NCBI RefSeq assembly: GCF_000970085.1
Contig: NZ_CP009506.1
Coordinates: 248,001 to 312,000 of the forward strand
Direction of reading: 5' to 3'
Source: Methanosarcina siciliae T4/M
Lineage (GTDB): Archaea; Halobacteriota; Methanosarcinia; Methanosarcinales; Methanosarcinaceae
DNA length: 64,000 bases
Of the stretch, positions 44,379 to 52,671 are shown in pieces. The translations under genes were made by a program, and so were the position numbers. How positions within the stretch are numbered: position 1 is the stretch's first letter; every line of letters begins with the position of its first letter. Below the pieces are notes generated by a model that did not search any database, was not told the origin of the DNA, and was given only the letters and a program-made list of their open reading frames with translations.

Positions 44379-45245
44379 GTGAAAATGAGAACAAAAAGTA
44401 TATTTATACTCCTTGCCCTGCTGGTGGTCTTCATGTCGGGCTGTATTGATCAAAAAAAGGAGATAGTTCTGGATGAGTCCGGCAATATCTCGAATTATGA
44501 ATTTGAGGTTTTTCTGGATGATTGGGACAATAATATTCCGGCAAATACCACCACATATTACATTCTGGAAGACAAAACCGAAGTACAGGTCGTCCACATT
44601 GTCATAAACAGCAGTAAGCTTGAGATTTACCCTCCCGATTCCCTTGGGGGCGGGTCAAGTGAAGAGCCTATTCGAAATTTCGTGCTTCTGGTAGAGCCTG
44701 CAGACGAAACCGTAGCAAGTTCAAAAACTTTTATGCGGCTTGCAAACAGTAGCAACGTTTCGGACCTCAATTATACCCTTACACAGGAAATCGCCCGGAA
44801 CATGAAGGTGATAAACCTTGAATTTGAGGAACCTGTTACGGGTTTTGTTGCATATACCCTTGATACTCCGGCAACTCAAAGTTTTGCCTTTGTGAAACCT
44901 GACTCCGAGTTCATCAGGGTAGTCCTTCCGGTAGGGTTTGCCACAGGGAACAGAGTATTTGGGATAGCAAGGCCCGAACCTTATGATGTAAGCGTCGATG
45001 AGGAAGGAAGGGAGACTCTTTTGTGGATCTCCTCCAAGATGGGAGAACGGGAAGAGGCTATTCAGGTTAAATATTATGCCGAATCCGCTCCCATGTATTT
45101 CTTCGCTGCAATTGTAGCTCTGCTCTTTGGGGTCGGAGTGGTGCTTTCGCGTTATTCGCAAAGCAAAAAAGAACTGAAAAGTGTTCGAGAGGTCTTTGAA
45201 CTCGAAAAAGAATATGAGGCTAAAGAACGTCGGAAAAAGAAATGA
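44379..45245 (+). CDS. membrane-anchored lipoprotein, unknown function
   Basis: 288 residues from a GTG with an AAGGGAG ribosome site 8 nt upstream; ATG at 44385 is an alternative. A lipobox follows a signal peptide (IFILLALLVVFMSGC, Cys about 22). The exterior domain is beta-rich with several NSS glycosylation-like sites. Near the C-terminus a membrane helix (MYFFAAIVALLFGVGVVLS) leads into a charged cytoplasmic coiled tail (KKELKSVREVFELEKEYEAK). Such double anchoring is common in Methanosarcina envelope proteins. No enzymatic motif seen. The pilin-like gene follows 109 bp later. Confidence 0.7.
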   Translation: MKMRTKSIFILLALLVVFMSGCIDQKKEIVLDESGNISNYEFEVFLDDWDNNIPANTTTYYILEDKTEVQVVHIVINSSKLEIYPPDSLGGGSSEEPIRNFVLLVEPADETVASSKTFMRLANSSNVSDLNYTLTQEIARNMKVINLEFEEPVTGFVAYTLDTPATQSFAFVKPDSEFIRVVLPVGFATGNRVFGIARPEPYDVSVDEEGRETLLWISSKMGEREEAIQVKYYAESAPMYFFAAIVALLFGVGVVLSRYSQSKKELKSVREVFELEKEYEAKERRKKK

Positions 45246-45354
45246 ACAGGGGCAAGTATTTCCTTTTATTTTTTGCTAAGATTTCTTTTTCAAATAAGGT
45301 CGATTTTTCGTCAAACACTTAACTATTTATTCAAGCTAGGCATATTATTCTACT

Positions 45355-46038
45355 ATGAAGGAATGGGGAAGTTTCCGGCATAGAAATTTGTATTTCCTAA
45401 AATCTTCACCCGAAGGTCTCTCTCCTATTGTCGGTTCCCTTCTCCTTCTACTAATGGTTTTTGTGCTTGCGGGCGCAATTGCAAGCAGCATTAATCTCTC
45501 CGGCTCCAGGACAAATTTTCAGTATCCTATGGCGAGAATAACTCTTGAATCCTGTGAAGGGGGGCTCTACGGGGTCGGTCCGGACTCGGAGAGAGCACGG
45601 CTTGAAGAAAATCAGTTTGTCCTCATGCATGAGGGGGGAGATCCCCTCCCATTGGACTCTGTCTCTATAAAGATTTTCGGTTACGGGAACTCCTATCAAG
45701 GTATCCCCGGAAATGGGGGTAGTCCTCTCAGCGGGGAACTCTCCGTCTTCTACAGGGATCTGGGTTCCGGAGGGAAAAATTCCACCTGCTACGTTGTTCA
45801 TAACAGCGCTACTCTTGAGGACGGCTTGTGGGATGTCGGAGAAAGACTTGTGCTCTGCGGGCAGGACAGTGCAGTAGCAGCTGTAGAATCCAGCGTAAAA
45901 GTGGGCGTGGATGGGAACTATAACACCTCTGACAACTACGGTTTTAAAGCAGGTACTGAAATAACTCTAAATGTTGTTGACAGTAAAGGCAGAAATGTGA
46001 TCGCCAAAAGAAAAGCTATTGTCAAACTCGCCGATTGA
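45355..46038 (+). CDS. archaeal type IV pilin-like protein
   Basis: 227 residues. A basic N-terminus is followed by GLSPIVGSLLLLLMVFVLAG, the archaeal pilin N-terminal motif in which a prepilin peptidase cuts before the hydrophobic helix. The rest is a beta-rich exterior domain containing LEENQFVLMHEGGDPLPLDS and several Cys. It may form a pilus or be a membrane-anchored minor pilin; no assembly ATPase is in the window. A TATTTATT box about 28 bp upstream and no ribosome site suggest a leaderless mRNA. Confidence 0.75.
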   Translation: MKEWGSFRHRNLYFLKSSPEGLSPIVGSLLLLLMVFVLAGAIASSINLSGSRTNFQYPMARITLESCEGGLYGVGPDSERARLEENQFVLMHEGGDPLPLDSVSIKIFGYGNSYQGIPGNGGSPLSGELSVFYRDLGSGGKNSTCYVVHNSATLEDGLWDVGERLVLCGQDSAVAAVESSVKVGVDGNYNTSDNYGFKAGTEITLNVVDSKGRNVIAKRKAIVKLAD

Positions 46039-46644
46039 TACCCCAAAAGCTTGTGGCAGGAATTAAACGATAAATGCGAAATTTGAAGATTAACATTTTT
46101 TCGGGCGGAAACTTAGCTTGTTTTTGACAGAATATCGTGTATGGATTTGGAAATAAGAGTATTCTTTCTTTTTCAGGTTGGTTTTTGGGTTAAATTTCCG
46201 ATCCATTCTTTAAGTGCCATTTTTTTTCTTATCAGGCTATTTAATTCTCCTCAACATTAGCATTTCTGGGTTACGTATCTCCAAAAAGCTTCATTGGTAT
46301 TATTTCGCACTTTTTTCTTCAATCGGACTTATATGATGGGGATAAGAGTTCAATAGCAATAATAATCACCTGTTGGATTAGGGTTTTTGTCCATAATCCC
46401 GATTGTGCTTGATTTTTTATTTCATATGTGCAATTGATACTAAATTTAAATTCTTATGCTGAACTTCAAAATTTACTTCTTTGAGTCCTTGTTAATTTTT
46501 CCTGTTAAAATATAAGACATTTAGAGGCTTCGATAAGTTTTAATCCCATCATTTTAAGTTCGATCTCAAATTGGTCGTATTATAAAGCTTGTTTTATAAA
46601 TCAATCCCACTAATATTCTTGGTTTTTATAAGTATGCTTTTATT

Positions 46645-46760
46645 TTATCCGGATAATTTCAGGAATGTCGACCGGCGGATAGTCGGCAAGACAATTGGGG
46701 CAAAGCAGGACTTATGCTTTTGAATTGGGGAAATGGTAGCATAAGACACCATAATGTCAA
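46645..46760 (+). ncRNA. candidate structured leader RNA, copy 1
   Basis: Starts at a palindrome TTATCCGGATAA. A CCGGC/GTCGG hairpin (46672-46686) follows, then GGGGCAAAGC, and an 8-bp perfect stem CTTATGCT/AGCATAAG (46711-46718, 46738-46745) whose far arm overlaps ATGGTAGC. The block is partly conserved upstream of the paralogous gene. The order 'hairpin, GCAAAGC, ATGGTAGC' superficially recalls GEMM riboswitches, but I do not claim membership. Confidence 0.35.
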
Positions 46761-46865
46761 AATCTTAGTATTTGTGACAGAATTGTCTGTGCTTTCTTTT
46801 TGACCTCATGTGCATACTATTCAGTGCATAAGTTCTATGAGAGAAAGTCCTAAAAGACGAAAACC

Positions 46866-46953
46866 ACTCTAAAGCGTATCAAAAACTACTCTAAAGTGTA
46901 TCAAAAACTACTCTAAAGTGTATCAAAAACTACTCTAAAGTGTATCAAATTGT
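46866..46953 (+). repeat. 22-bp tandem repeat, four copies
   Basis: The unit ACTCTAAAGTGTATCAAAAACT recurs with a 22-bp period; the first copy has one C/T change and the last is diverged at its end. It ends about 35 bp before the gene's ATG, inside the presumed leader. Confidence 0.9.
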
Positions 46954-46987
46954 ATTAAATATTATAGAAATTAGGGGGTTAGAACAT

Positions 46988-47368
46988 ATGGGTAAACTAA
47001 CATTTGATAAGCTAAAAAAGACCCTGTGTATGTTTACACTGGTCTTTTTCGTAATGTCATTTACAGCTGTGTCAGTAAGTGCAGAGTCAAATGATGCCAG
47101 TAAATGGAACCAGGAGAAGAAAAAATGGGATACAGAGAAGAGGACGTGGAATAAAGAGAAGAACAGCTGGAACAATGAGAAGAAGACGTGGGAAGACGAA
47201 AAAAAGAAGTGGAGTAAGAAGAAAAAGGGAAATGAATATAACATCTGGTTAAATAAATATAATGCCTGGTTACATAACTATTACACGTGGCTCAACAAGT
47301 ACAACAAATGGGATGGCAATCACAGGAAATGGGAAGCGAAGTACAATAAATGGAGAAACAACCATTGA
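46988..47368 (+). CDS. secreted Trp-heptad coiled-coil protein, copy A
   Basis: 126 residues from ATG 46988. The open frame extends upstream to 46940, but that part is repeat-derived, and a GGGG-type ribosome site precedes 46988. A signal peptide (CMFTLVFFVMSFTAVSVSA) is followed by a 90-residue domain in which Trp recurs at every seventh residue, first in Lys/Glu repeats (W-N-x-E-K-x-x) and then in Asn/Tyr-rich repeats (WLNKYNAWLHNYYTWLNKYN). That spacing puts all Trp on one face of a helix, so a Trp-cored coiled coil is likely. No known family recognised. A degenerate second copy follows at 48.7 kb. Confidence 0.75.
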   Translation: MGKLTFDKLKKTLCMFTLVFFVMSFTAVSVSAESNDASKWNQEKKKWDTEKRTWNKEKNSWNNEKKTWEDEKKKWSKKKKGNEYNIWLNKYNAWLHNYYTWLNKYNKWDGNHRKWEAKYNKWRNNH

Positions 47369-47562
47369 GGGTTGATTGAAAAACCTTGAGAGTTGACTTG
47401 TAAAATACACTGAAAAATTGCGCTATGAAATAAACTGAAGAATCTGGATGCGAGATAAACCAGATTCCTGCGGGACTTACACACTCGGGGAACAGATAAA
47501 GCATGAAGATCTGTCATAGGCCGTCTGAATAGACGAGATCTGTTGCATACAGGGTCTGCATA

Positions 47563-47647
47563 GATGAGATTTGTCATAAGATGAGATTTGTCATAAGATG
47601 AGATTTGTCATAAGATGAGATTTGTCATAAGATGAGATTTGTCATAG
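47563..47647 (+). repeat. 17-bp tandem repeat, about five copies
   Basis: The unit GATGAGATTTGTCATAA is repeated four times exactly and once with a changed end. It is downstream of the first Trp-heptad gene, matching in period (but not sequence) the repeat downstream of the second one. Confidence 0.95.
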
Positions 47648-48416
47648 TGTGATCCGGACCCCTCTGATATTTCATGCTACTTTTTCCCCTATTCAGTTAC
47701 GTAAGCCCTAATTGACTATAAATTCTTTCGTTAAGCCCGGCTTTTTCATCTGGCATGAAAGCACTTTTTATTACTTTCATTTCCTGGTGCCTGTAATTCG
47801 AAGAAATTTCATGTCTTTTTTCTAATCTGGGGATATTGGTCTGAAATTCTGCTTGTCCCTGATAGGGGCGATGTATCCGTATTTGGAGATAAAAGTATGT
47901 TTTCTTTTTCATGCATATTTCGGGATTAAATTTAATTTTTTCTCTTTAAGAGGTATTTTATTTCCCGTCTATCCGTTTAATTACTTTTAATTGTATTTTT
48001 TGGAACTTATTGTCCTTGAAAAGCTTTATTTACATTGTTTCAGGCTTTTTTCTTAAACCAGATCGGCAAGCTGGATTTAAAAAATTAATGGCGTTAAAAA
48101 TCAGCGGTCGAATTAATATATTTTAATATGATGTCTATTGCACTTGATTCTTATGCATACTTCACGTACTCCGTATGCAATTTCTATTGAACATGAGAAA
48201 CTGATCCTGAATCTCAAAATTTCCTTCATTGAATCTTTTGTTCATTTCTATAGTGTAATACGAAGTTTTAATGCTCAGGTAAGTATGAAATTCTATTATT
48301 AGTGTTATTTCTTGAATTAAATCTCTAATAACGTTTTTTTTCTAAATTAATTCTGTTTAATCTCTTTATTTTTGTAAGTATCCTTTTATTTAACCCGGCT
48401 AATTCATGGATTGTAA

Positions 48417-48502
48417 CCGGCGAAAGTCGGTAACAAAACTTAGAACGAAATAGGACTCATGCCTTTGAGCTGAGAATATGGTAGTATAAACTTTAAAGAG
48501 TC
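48417..48502 (+). ncRNA. candidate structured leader RNA, copy 2
   Basis: CCGGC-GAAA-GTCGG forms a hairpin with a GNRA tetraloop, where copy 1 has the same stem and a different loop. The downstream TAGGACTCATGCCTTTGAG and ATGGTAGTATAAA match copy 1. However, the 8-bp stem of copy 1 is not preserved; a GACTC/GAGTC pair (48454-48458, 48498-48502) is possible instead. Conservation is therefore partial. Confidence 0.3.
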
Positions 48503-48662
48503 TAAATCGTATGTTATATGACAGGCTTGGACGTGCTTTGTTTTTGCCTCATCTGCATAAGTTCTGTAAAAATAAACAATGAAAATACCGTTCCGAAAAA
48601 ATCGTTCCAAATAGTCTCAAATTGTACTAGCTAAAAACTAAACCTAAATTAGAGGATTAACT

Positions 48663-49045
48663 ATGAATAAAAAACATTTGACAGAATAAAAAAGATCCTG
48701 TGTATGTTTACACTGGTCTTCTTTGTCTCATCATTAACAGCTGCATCAGCAAGCGCAGGCTCAAATAATGAGATAAAATGGAAGAATGAAAAGAATCAGT
48801 GGGATAAAGAGAAGATAGGATGGGAGAAAGGACTGAAGCAGTGGCAGACTGAAAAACTGAAATGGGAATCAGAGAAAACGAAATGGGAAAATGAGAAAAA
48901 GGAATGGGACAAGAAAGATAAAAATTGTAACGAATATAAGGCCTGGTTAAATAATTATAACACATGGCTAAACAAATATAGCTCATGGGAAACCAAGTAC
49001 GAGGTATGGGTAGTAAGTTATAATTCATGGGTAAGCAGTAACTAA
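48663..49045 (+). pseudogene. secreted Trp-heptad protein, copy B, frameshifted at start
   Basis: The ATG at 48663 has a GAGG ribosome site and aligns with the start of copy A. One A is missing from the A-run at 48669-48674, so the frame meets TAA after eight codons. Restoring it gives MNKKTFDRIKKILCMFTLVF, a normal signal peptide. The remaining frame can be read from ATG 48704 (113 residues, shorter signal sequence, no ribosome site). The mature part again has Trp every seven residues in Lys/Glu repeats (WESEKTKWENEKKEW), then Asn/Tyr/Ser repeats. Either a broken copy, a phase-variable gene or a sequencing indel. Confidence 0.65.
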
Positions 49046-49175
49046 TGAGAATTGACTGCAAAATAAACCGAACCGGTGCACTGAACCAGTGAATATTGAC
49101 TGTAATGAGGATTGAATGTAAAATACACTGGACCAGTGTGGCACTGAGCCGGCAAAAATTACTTGCCAAATACAA

Positions 49176-49219
49176 TAAAGAACTTACTACACTAAAGAAC
49201 TTACTACACTAAAGAACTT
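49176..49219 (+). repeat. 17-bp direct repeat after copy B
   Basis: TAAAGAACTTACTACAC occurs twice in tandem plus a partial third copy. The remainder of the 345-bp gap to the next gene holds nothing recognised. Confidence 0.85.
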
Positions 49220-49391
49220 ATCCGTAAAATCTGATCGGATTTATGTGCCTGGGACAAAATAAAGCATAAAAATAAAACATGAAAGTCTGTCAAAAATATA
49301 ATGATTTTAGACTCATTGGTATTTCATGCTATTGGTTTCTCAGTCCAGGTACATAAGTTCGACTCTATTTTCATGAATTTTTCTTCTCAAA

Positions 49392-50153
49392 CTATTTTTC
49401 TCCGTAGATCAGGTGATACTTGTAGTTGTAGGCTATCCTTTTTCGAAAAGGCATCTTCTTTTTCTGAAGTTCCATGATATCTTTCAGATCCAGGTCTTTT
49501 ACATTTTTGAATCCCGCAGCCCTGAAATATTCAAGCATTTTTTCAGGAGGGACTCCATGTCGGTTGGGAAGTTCGTTGTCTATCTCTCTGGAATAGTGCC
49601 CTTTTCTGGGGTTCCTTCTTTCGGCGAGCAAAGTGCAGAAGTCGCTGACAAACCTCCTTGCCTTCGTTTCAAAGGAACCGTCATCCCAGACCCCGTCAAC
49701 AACAATAAGCATTCCCCCTTTCTTCAGCACATTTCTCCAGTTCATGACTGCGGTATCAGGGTGCGGAAGGGTCCAGAGTAGGTGGCGGTTGACAACAACA
49801 TCAAAGGTATCCTCTTCAAATGGAGGGGCTTCTGCATCTCCTTTTTCGAATACGCTGTCAAACCCTTTTCTGGACGCTTTTTCCCTGGCTTTTGCAAGCA
49901 TTTTTTCCGAAAGGTCAAGGCCTGTAACCTGGTATCCCATCTCCGCAAACAGGAGCCCGATTTCACAGGTCCCGCAGCCCACATCCAGGACTTTTAACCT
50001 GCCTGGAGGGAGCAGGCTTTTAAAAACATGTTTCCAGGCTTCCCTTTCCATTTCACTCTGAATCCCGTGTCCTTCATGGCTGTCGTAGGTCTCGGATGAG
50101 ACATCCCAGATACGAGCAATATTTTGTTTGATCCGGTTTTCCCGAATTGTCAT
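49392..50153 (-). CDS. SAM-dependent methyltransferase, last gene of the importer operon
   Basis: 253 residues. Class I methyltransferase motif I is VLDVGCGTCEIGLLFAEMGY (about 55-74). The acidic end of strand 2 is in VTGLDLSEKMLAKARE, followed by a GDAEAPPFEEDTFDVVV block. It resembles the first gene of the same operon (55409-56176) throughout, so the two are paralogues. Its ATG overlaps the stop of the ATP-binding protein gene by 4 nt. The methyl acceptor is unknown; with an importer it may modify a carried ligand or sequester a compound. Confidence 0.85.
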   Translation of the reverse strand: MTIRENRIKQNIARIWDVSSETYDSHEGHGIQSEMEREAWKHVFKSLLPPGRLKVLDVGCGTCEIGLLFAEMGYQVTGLDLSEKMLAKAREKASRKGFDSVFEKGDAEAPPFEEDTFDVVVNRHLLWTLPHPDTAVMNWRNVLKKGGMLIVVDGVWDDGSFETKARRFVSDFCTLLAERRNPRKGHYSREIDNELPNRHGVPPEKMLEYFRAAGFKNVKDLDLKDIMELQKKKMPFRKRIAYNYKYHLIYGEK

Positions 50154-50857
50154 GTTTTAATGCCTCTGTTCATGTTTTCAATTGCGGTAATAGTTCCGTT
50201 CTCAAGGTAGGCGATCCTGTGGCAGACTTTCCTTAACACTTCAAGGTCATGGGAAATCAGCAGGTAGGAAACCCCTGTTTCTCTCTGGAGCTTCTGCATA
50301 AGGCGCAGGATCTGGGCCTGGACCGAGACGTCAAGCATGGAAGTGGGCTCGTCGGCGACTATAAAATCAGGAGATAAAGCCATTATCCTGGCGAGCACTA
50401 CCCTCTGGATCTCTCCCCCGCTGAGACGGCCTGGATAGCGGGCAAGGTGTTCCGGACGGAGGCCGGTGAGTTTTGCCAGCTCTTCTCCTCGTTTCAGGAG
50501 AGCATCCTGCTTGAGCCCGGAATGAAGTTTCAGGGGTTCGATAAGGTTTTCAAAGGCTTTCATGCGGGGGTCAAGGGAAGTTTCAGGGTGCTGGAAGATC
50601 ATCTGGAGCTTAGGGCGCAATTTCCTGAACTCTTTTTTGCCCATGCCCAGAATATCTTCTCCCTTGACCAAAATTTCTCCTCCTGTAGGTTTTTCGAGCC
50701 CTACAATACATCTTCCAATAGTGGTTTTTCCTGACCCGCTTTTCCCGAAAAGTCCCAGGGTTTCTCCGCGGGCTACCGAGAAACTGACGTTTCTGAACAC
50801 CTCCGAAGTCCCGAACCTCATTGCCAGTTCGTTTACTGCAAGGACCGGAAGTGGCAC
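50150..50857 (-). CDS. nickel/peptide-type ABC transporter ATP-binding protein (second ATPase)
   Basis: 235 residues from the GTG at 50857, which has AAAGGAGGG 8 nt upstream; the earlier GTG (50866) would overlap that site. Walker A GKSGSGKTTIG, signature LSGGEIQRVVLARIM, Walker B FIVADEPTSMLD, H-switch LLISHDLEVL. This is the DppF/NikE-type half. Overlaps the first ATPase gene by 25 nt and the methyltransferase by 4 nt. Confidence 0.9.
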   Translation of the reverse strand: MPLPVLAVNELAMRFGTSEVFRNVSFSVARGETLGLFGKSGSGKTTIGRCIVGLEKPTGGEILVKGEDILGMGKKEFRKLRPKLQMIFQHPETSLDPRMKAFENLIEPLKLHSGLKQDALLKRGEELAKLTGLRPEHLARYPGRLSGGEIQRVVLARIMALSPDFIVADEPTSMLDVSVQAQILRLMQKLQRETGVSYLLISHDLEVLRKVCHRIAYLENGTITAIENMNRGIKT

Positions 50858-51768
50858 CTGATCCACCCTCCTTTGTGGTTTCTAATTTCAGGATGTTTCC
50901 TGGAACACTCAGCTCGTGAATATCTGCACCTTTCATGGAAAAAACAGCCCTCTGGAAGCTTTATCCTGCTGGGGGTCTGTCCACTCAGAGGGACAAGCCC
51001 GTTTCTGGGCTGAGCCCGGATAAGCCCTTTTGTATAAGGGTGAAGGGGTGTGCCGAGGACTTTTGAAGCTTCGTCCAGCTCCACAATCTCTCCTGCATAC
51101 ATCACGGCTATGCGGTCGCAGACCTCAAGAGCCAGGTCGAGGTCATGGGTGATCAGGAGCATTGTCTTCCCATACTCTTTTTTGATTTTAGTGAAAAGCT
51201 TCACCGCTCCTTCTTTTGCCTCAGGGTCCAGACCCTTTGTGGGTTCGTCCGCAATCAAAAGTTCGGGCTCAAAGGAAAGGGACATACAGGCAAGCAGCCG
51301 CTGCCTCATGCCTCCGGAAAGCTGGTGAGGATAAAGGTTACAGAGTCTTTCGGGATCTCTCAAAAAGAGCTGTTTCATGAGTTTCAGGGCTTTTTTCATT
51401 CCTTCCTTTCTTTCCGTCCTCTCGAAGACCTCCTCCACCTGAACCCCGTTTTTCAGGACAGGGTTGAGGGCTCCGGCCGGGTTCTGGGGCATGAGCGAGA
51501 TGCGTTTTCCCCGGATTTTCCGGAGTTCGGAAGGCTTAAGGGAAAAAAGGTTCTGTCCCTTAAAAAAGACGGTTCCTTCCACCTTTGCATTTGCCGGAAG
51601 AAGCCTGAGCAGGGCAAGCCCTATCACGGATTTTCCTGACCCGCTTTCTCCTATAATCCCGAAGGTCTCTCCTTCTCTTACCTCAAAAGAGACCCTGGAT
51701 ACGGCTTTTACGCTGTCTTCCCCTGCAGGAAAATCTATGGAGAGGTCTCTTATTTCAAGCAGGTTCAA
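50833..51768 (-). CDS. nickel/peptide-type ABC transporter ATP-binding protein (first ATPase)
   Basis: 311 residues. Walker A GESGSGKSVIGLALL, signature HQLSGGMRQRLLACMSL, Walker B LLIADEPTKGLD. A C-terminal oligopeptide-type domain carries a Cys-containing end (GCFFHERCRYSRAECSRKHP), four Cys that in DppD/OppD relatives bind a Fe-S cluster. DppD/NikD-type half of the ATPase pair. Start overlaps the permease stop by 4 nt. Confidence 0.9.
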   Translation of the reverse strand: MNLLEIRDLSIDFPAGEDSVKAVSRVSFEVREGETFGIIGESGSGKSVIGLALLRLLPANAKVEGTVFFKGQNLFSLKPSELRKIRGKRISLMPQNPAGALNPVLKNGVQVEEVFERTERKEGMKKALKLMKQLFLRDPERLCNLYPHQLSGGMRQRLLACMSLSFEPELLIADEPTKGLDPEAKEGAVKLFTKIKKEYGKTMLLITHDLDLALEVCDRIAVMYAGEIVELDEASKVLGTPLHPYTKGLIRAQPRNGLVPLSGQTPSRIKLPEGCFFHERCRYSRAECSRKHPEIRNHKGGWIRCHFRSLQ

Positions 51769-52667
51769 TAGATTTCCCCTCCGTCATGGTTCGGGTCAAG
51801 GATATCCCTCATGCCGTCGCCCAGGATGCTGAAAATGACCACGATGAAGGTTATGGCAAGTCCCGGAAAGATCGTCTGGTAGGGGGCTGTTCTCATAAAC
51901 TCTTTTCCTGCGGAAAGCATTGCTCCCCATTCCGGAACATCCGCAGGCAGCCCCACTCCAAGAAAACTCAGGGTGGCAATTGAGAGGATTACGTGTCCGA
52001 AGTCAATTGTAGCAAGCACGAGAAGAGGGGCAATTGCGTTGGGTACGATATGCTTGCGGATTATATGGAGGTCTCCGGCTCCGCTTGTTACGGCAGAAAG
52101 GACAAACTCCTGTTTTTTTATGGAAAGGACCTGTCCTCTCATCATTCTTGCATATTTTGCCCAGTGGACAATCGAGAGGGCAAGCATCAGGTTGAAAACC
52201 CCGCTCCCGAGCACTCCCATAATGGTGAGGGCAAAGATGACCCCCGGAAAAGAAAGGAAGATATCTATAACCCTTGAAACGCTTTCGTCAACAACCCCTC
52301 CGTAATAACCTGCCGCACAGCCAAGAGCGGTTCCAAGAATGAGAGAAATCAGTACCACTCCCGAGGCAATGGAAAGAGAAGTCTGTGCCCCTATCAGGAT
52401 TCTGCTGAGCAGGTCCCTCCCAAGGTAATCGGTACCCAGAAGGTGCTCTCCTGAAGGGTTCAGGTTTTTGTTCTCCAGGTCTATGGCATTTGGGTCATAA
52501 GGGGAAATCAGGGGTGCAAAAAGGGCAAGCCCGGAAAAAAGCAAAAGGGCTGCCAGTGCAAAAAGCATATCTTTTCTTTGAAAGACTCTTTTTGCAAATT
52601 CGCTTCCGTAAGTTTCCGGCATCAGAAAACTTTTTTTCCTTAATCTGTCAGCAAATGCATTATCCAT
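51765..52667 (-). CDS. nickel/peptide-type ABC transporter permease (NikC/DppC type)
   Basis: 300 residues, about six membrane helices. N-terminal FALAALLLFSGLALFAPLIS, then GTDYLGRDLLSRILIGAQTS, which is the DppC/NikC hallmark. The EAA loop follows at VTSGAGDLHIIRKHIVPNAI. It works with the other permease as a heterodimer. The gap to the upstream gene is 4 bp. Confidence 0.92.
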   Translation of the reverse strand: MDNAFADRLRKKSFLMPETYGSEFAKRVFQRKDMLFALAALLLFSGLALFAPLISPYDPNAIDLENKNLNPSGEHLLGTDYLGRDLLSRILIGAQTSLSIASGVVLISLILGTALGCAAGYYGGVVDESVSRVIDIFLSFPGVIFALTIMGVLGSGVFNLMLALSIVHWAKYARMMRGQVLSIKKQEFVLSAVTSGAGDLHIIRKHIVPNAIAPLLVLATIDFGHVILSIATLSFLGVGLPADVPEWGAMLSAGKEFMRTAPYQTIFPGLAITFIVVIFSILGDGMRDILDPNHDGGEIY

Positions 52668-52671
52668 AGTA

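Larger units (their letters stand above)
46039..46987. other. long leader region of the first Trp-heptad gene
   Basis: 949 bp without an ORF. From about 46138 it resembles the 800 bp before the second Trp-heptad gene, so it was duplicated together with it. It contains the hairpin candidate at 46645-46760 and the 22-bp tandem repeat at 46866-46953. Likely a long 5' untranslated region. Confidence 0.5.
47369..48662. other. 1.3-kb gene-free region between the two Trp-heptad genes
   Basis: Begins with a 17-bp tandem repeat (47563-47647). From about 47865 it is a diverged copy of the leader of the first Trp-heptad gene, including the 48417-48502 hairpin block. Short minus-strand ORFs here do not look coding. 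Confidence 0.5.

Noticed and set aside
46726..46745. GEMM (c-di-GMP) riboswitch assignment for the Trp-heptad leader
   Set aside because: Only short words (GCAAAGC, ATGGTAGC, GNRA loop in one copy) agree, and the stem pattern is not conserved between the copies. Kept as an unclassified structured leader.
47563..47647. CRISPR array
   Set aside because: The 17-bp units are directly adjacent with no spacers, so this is a simple tandem repeat; the same holds for the other arrays.
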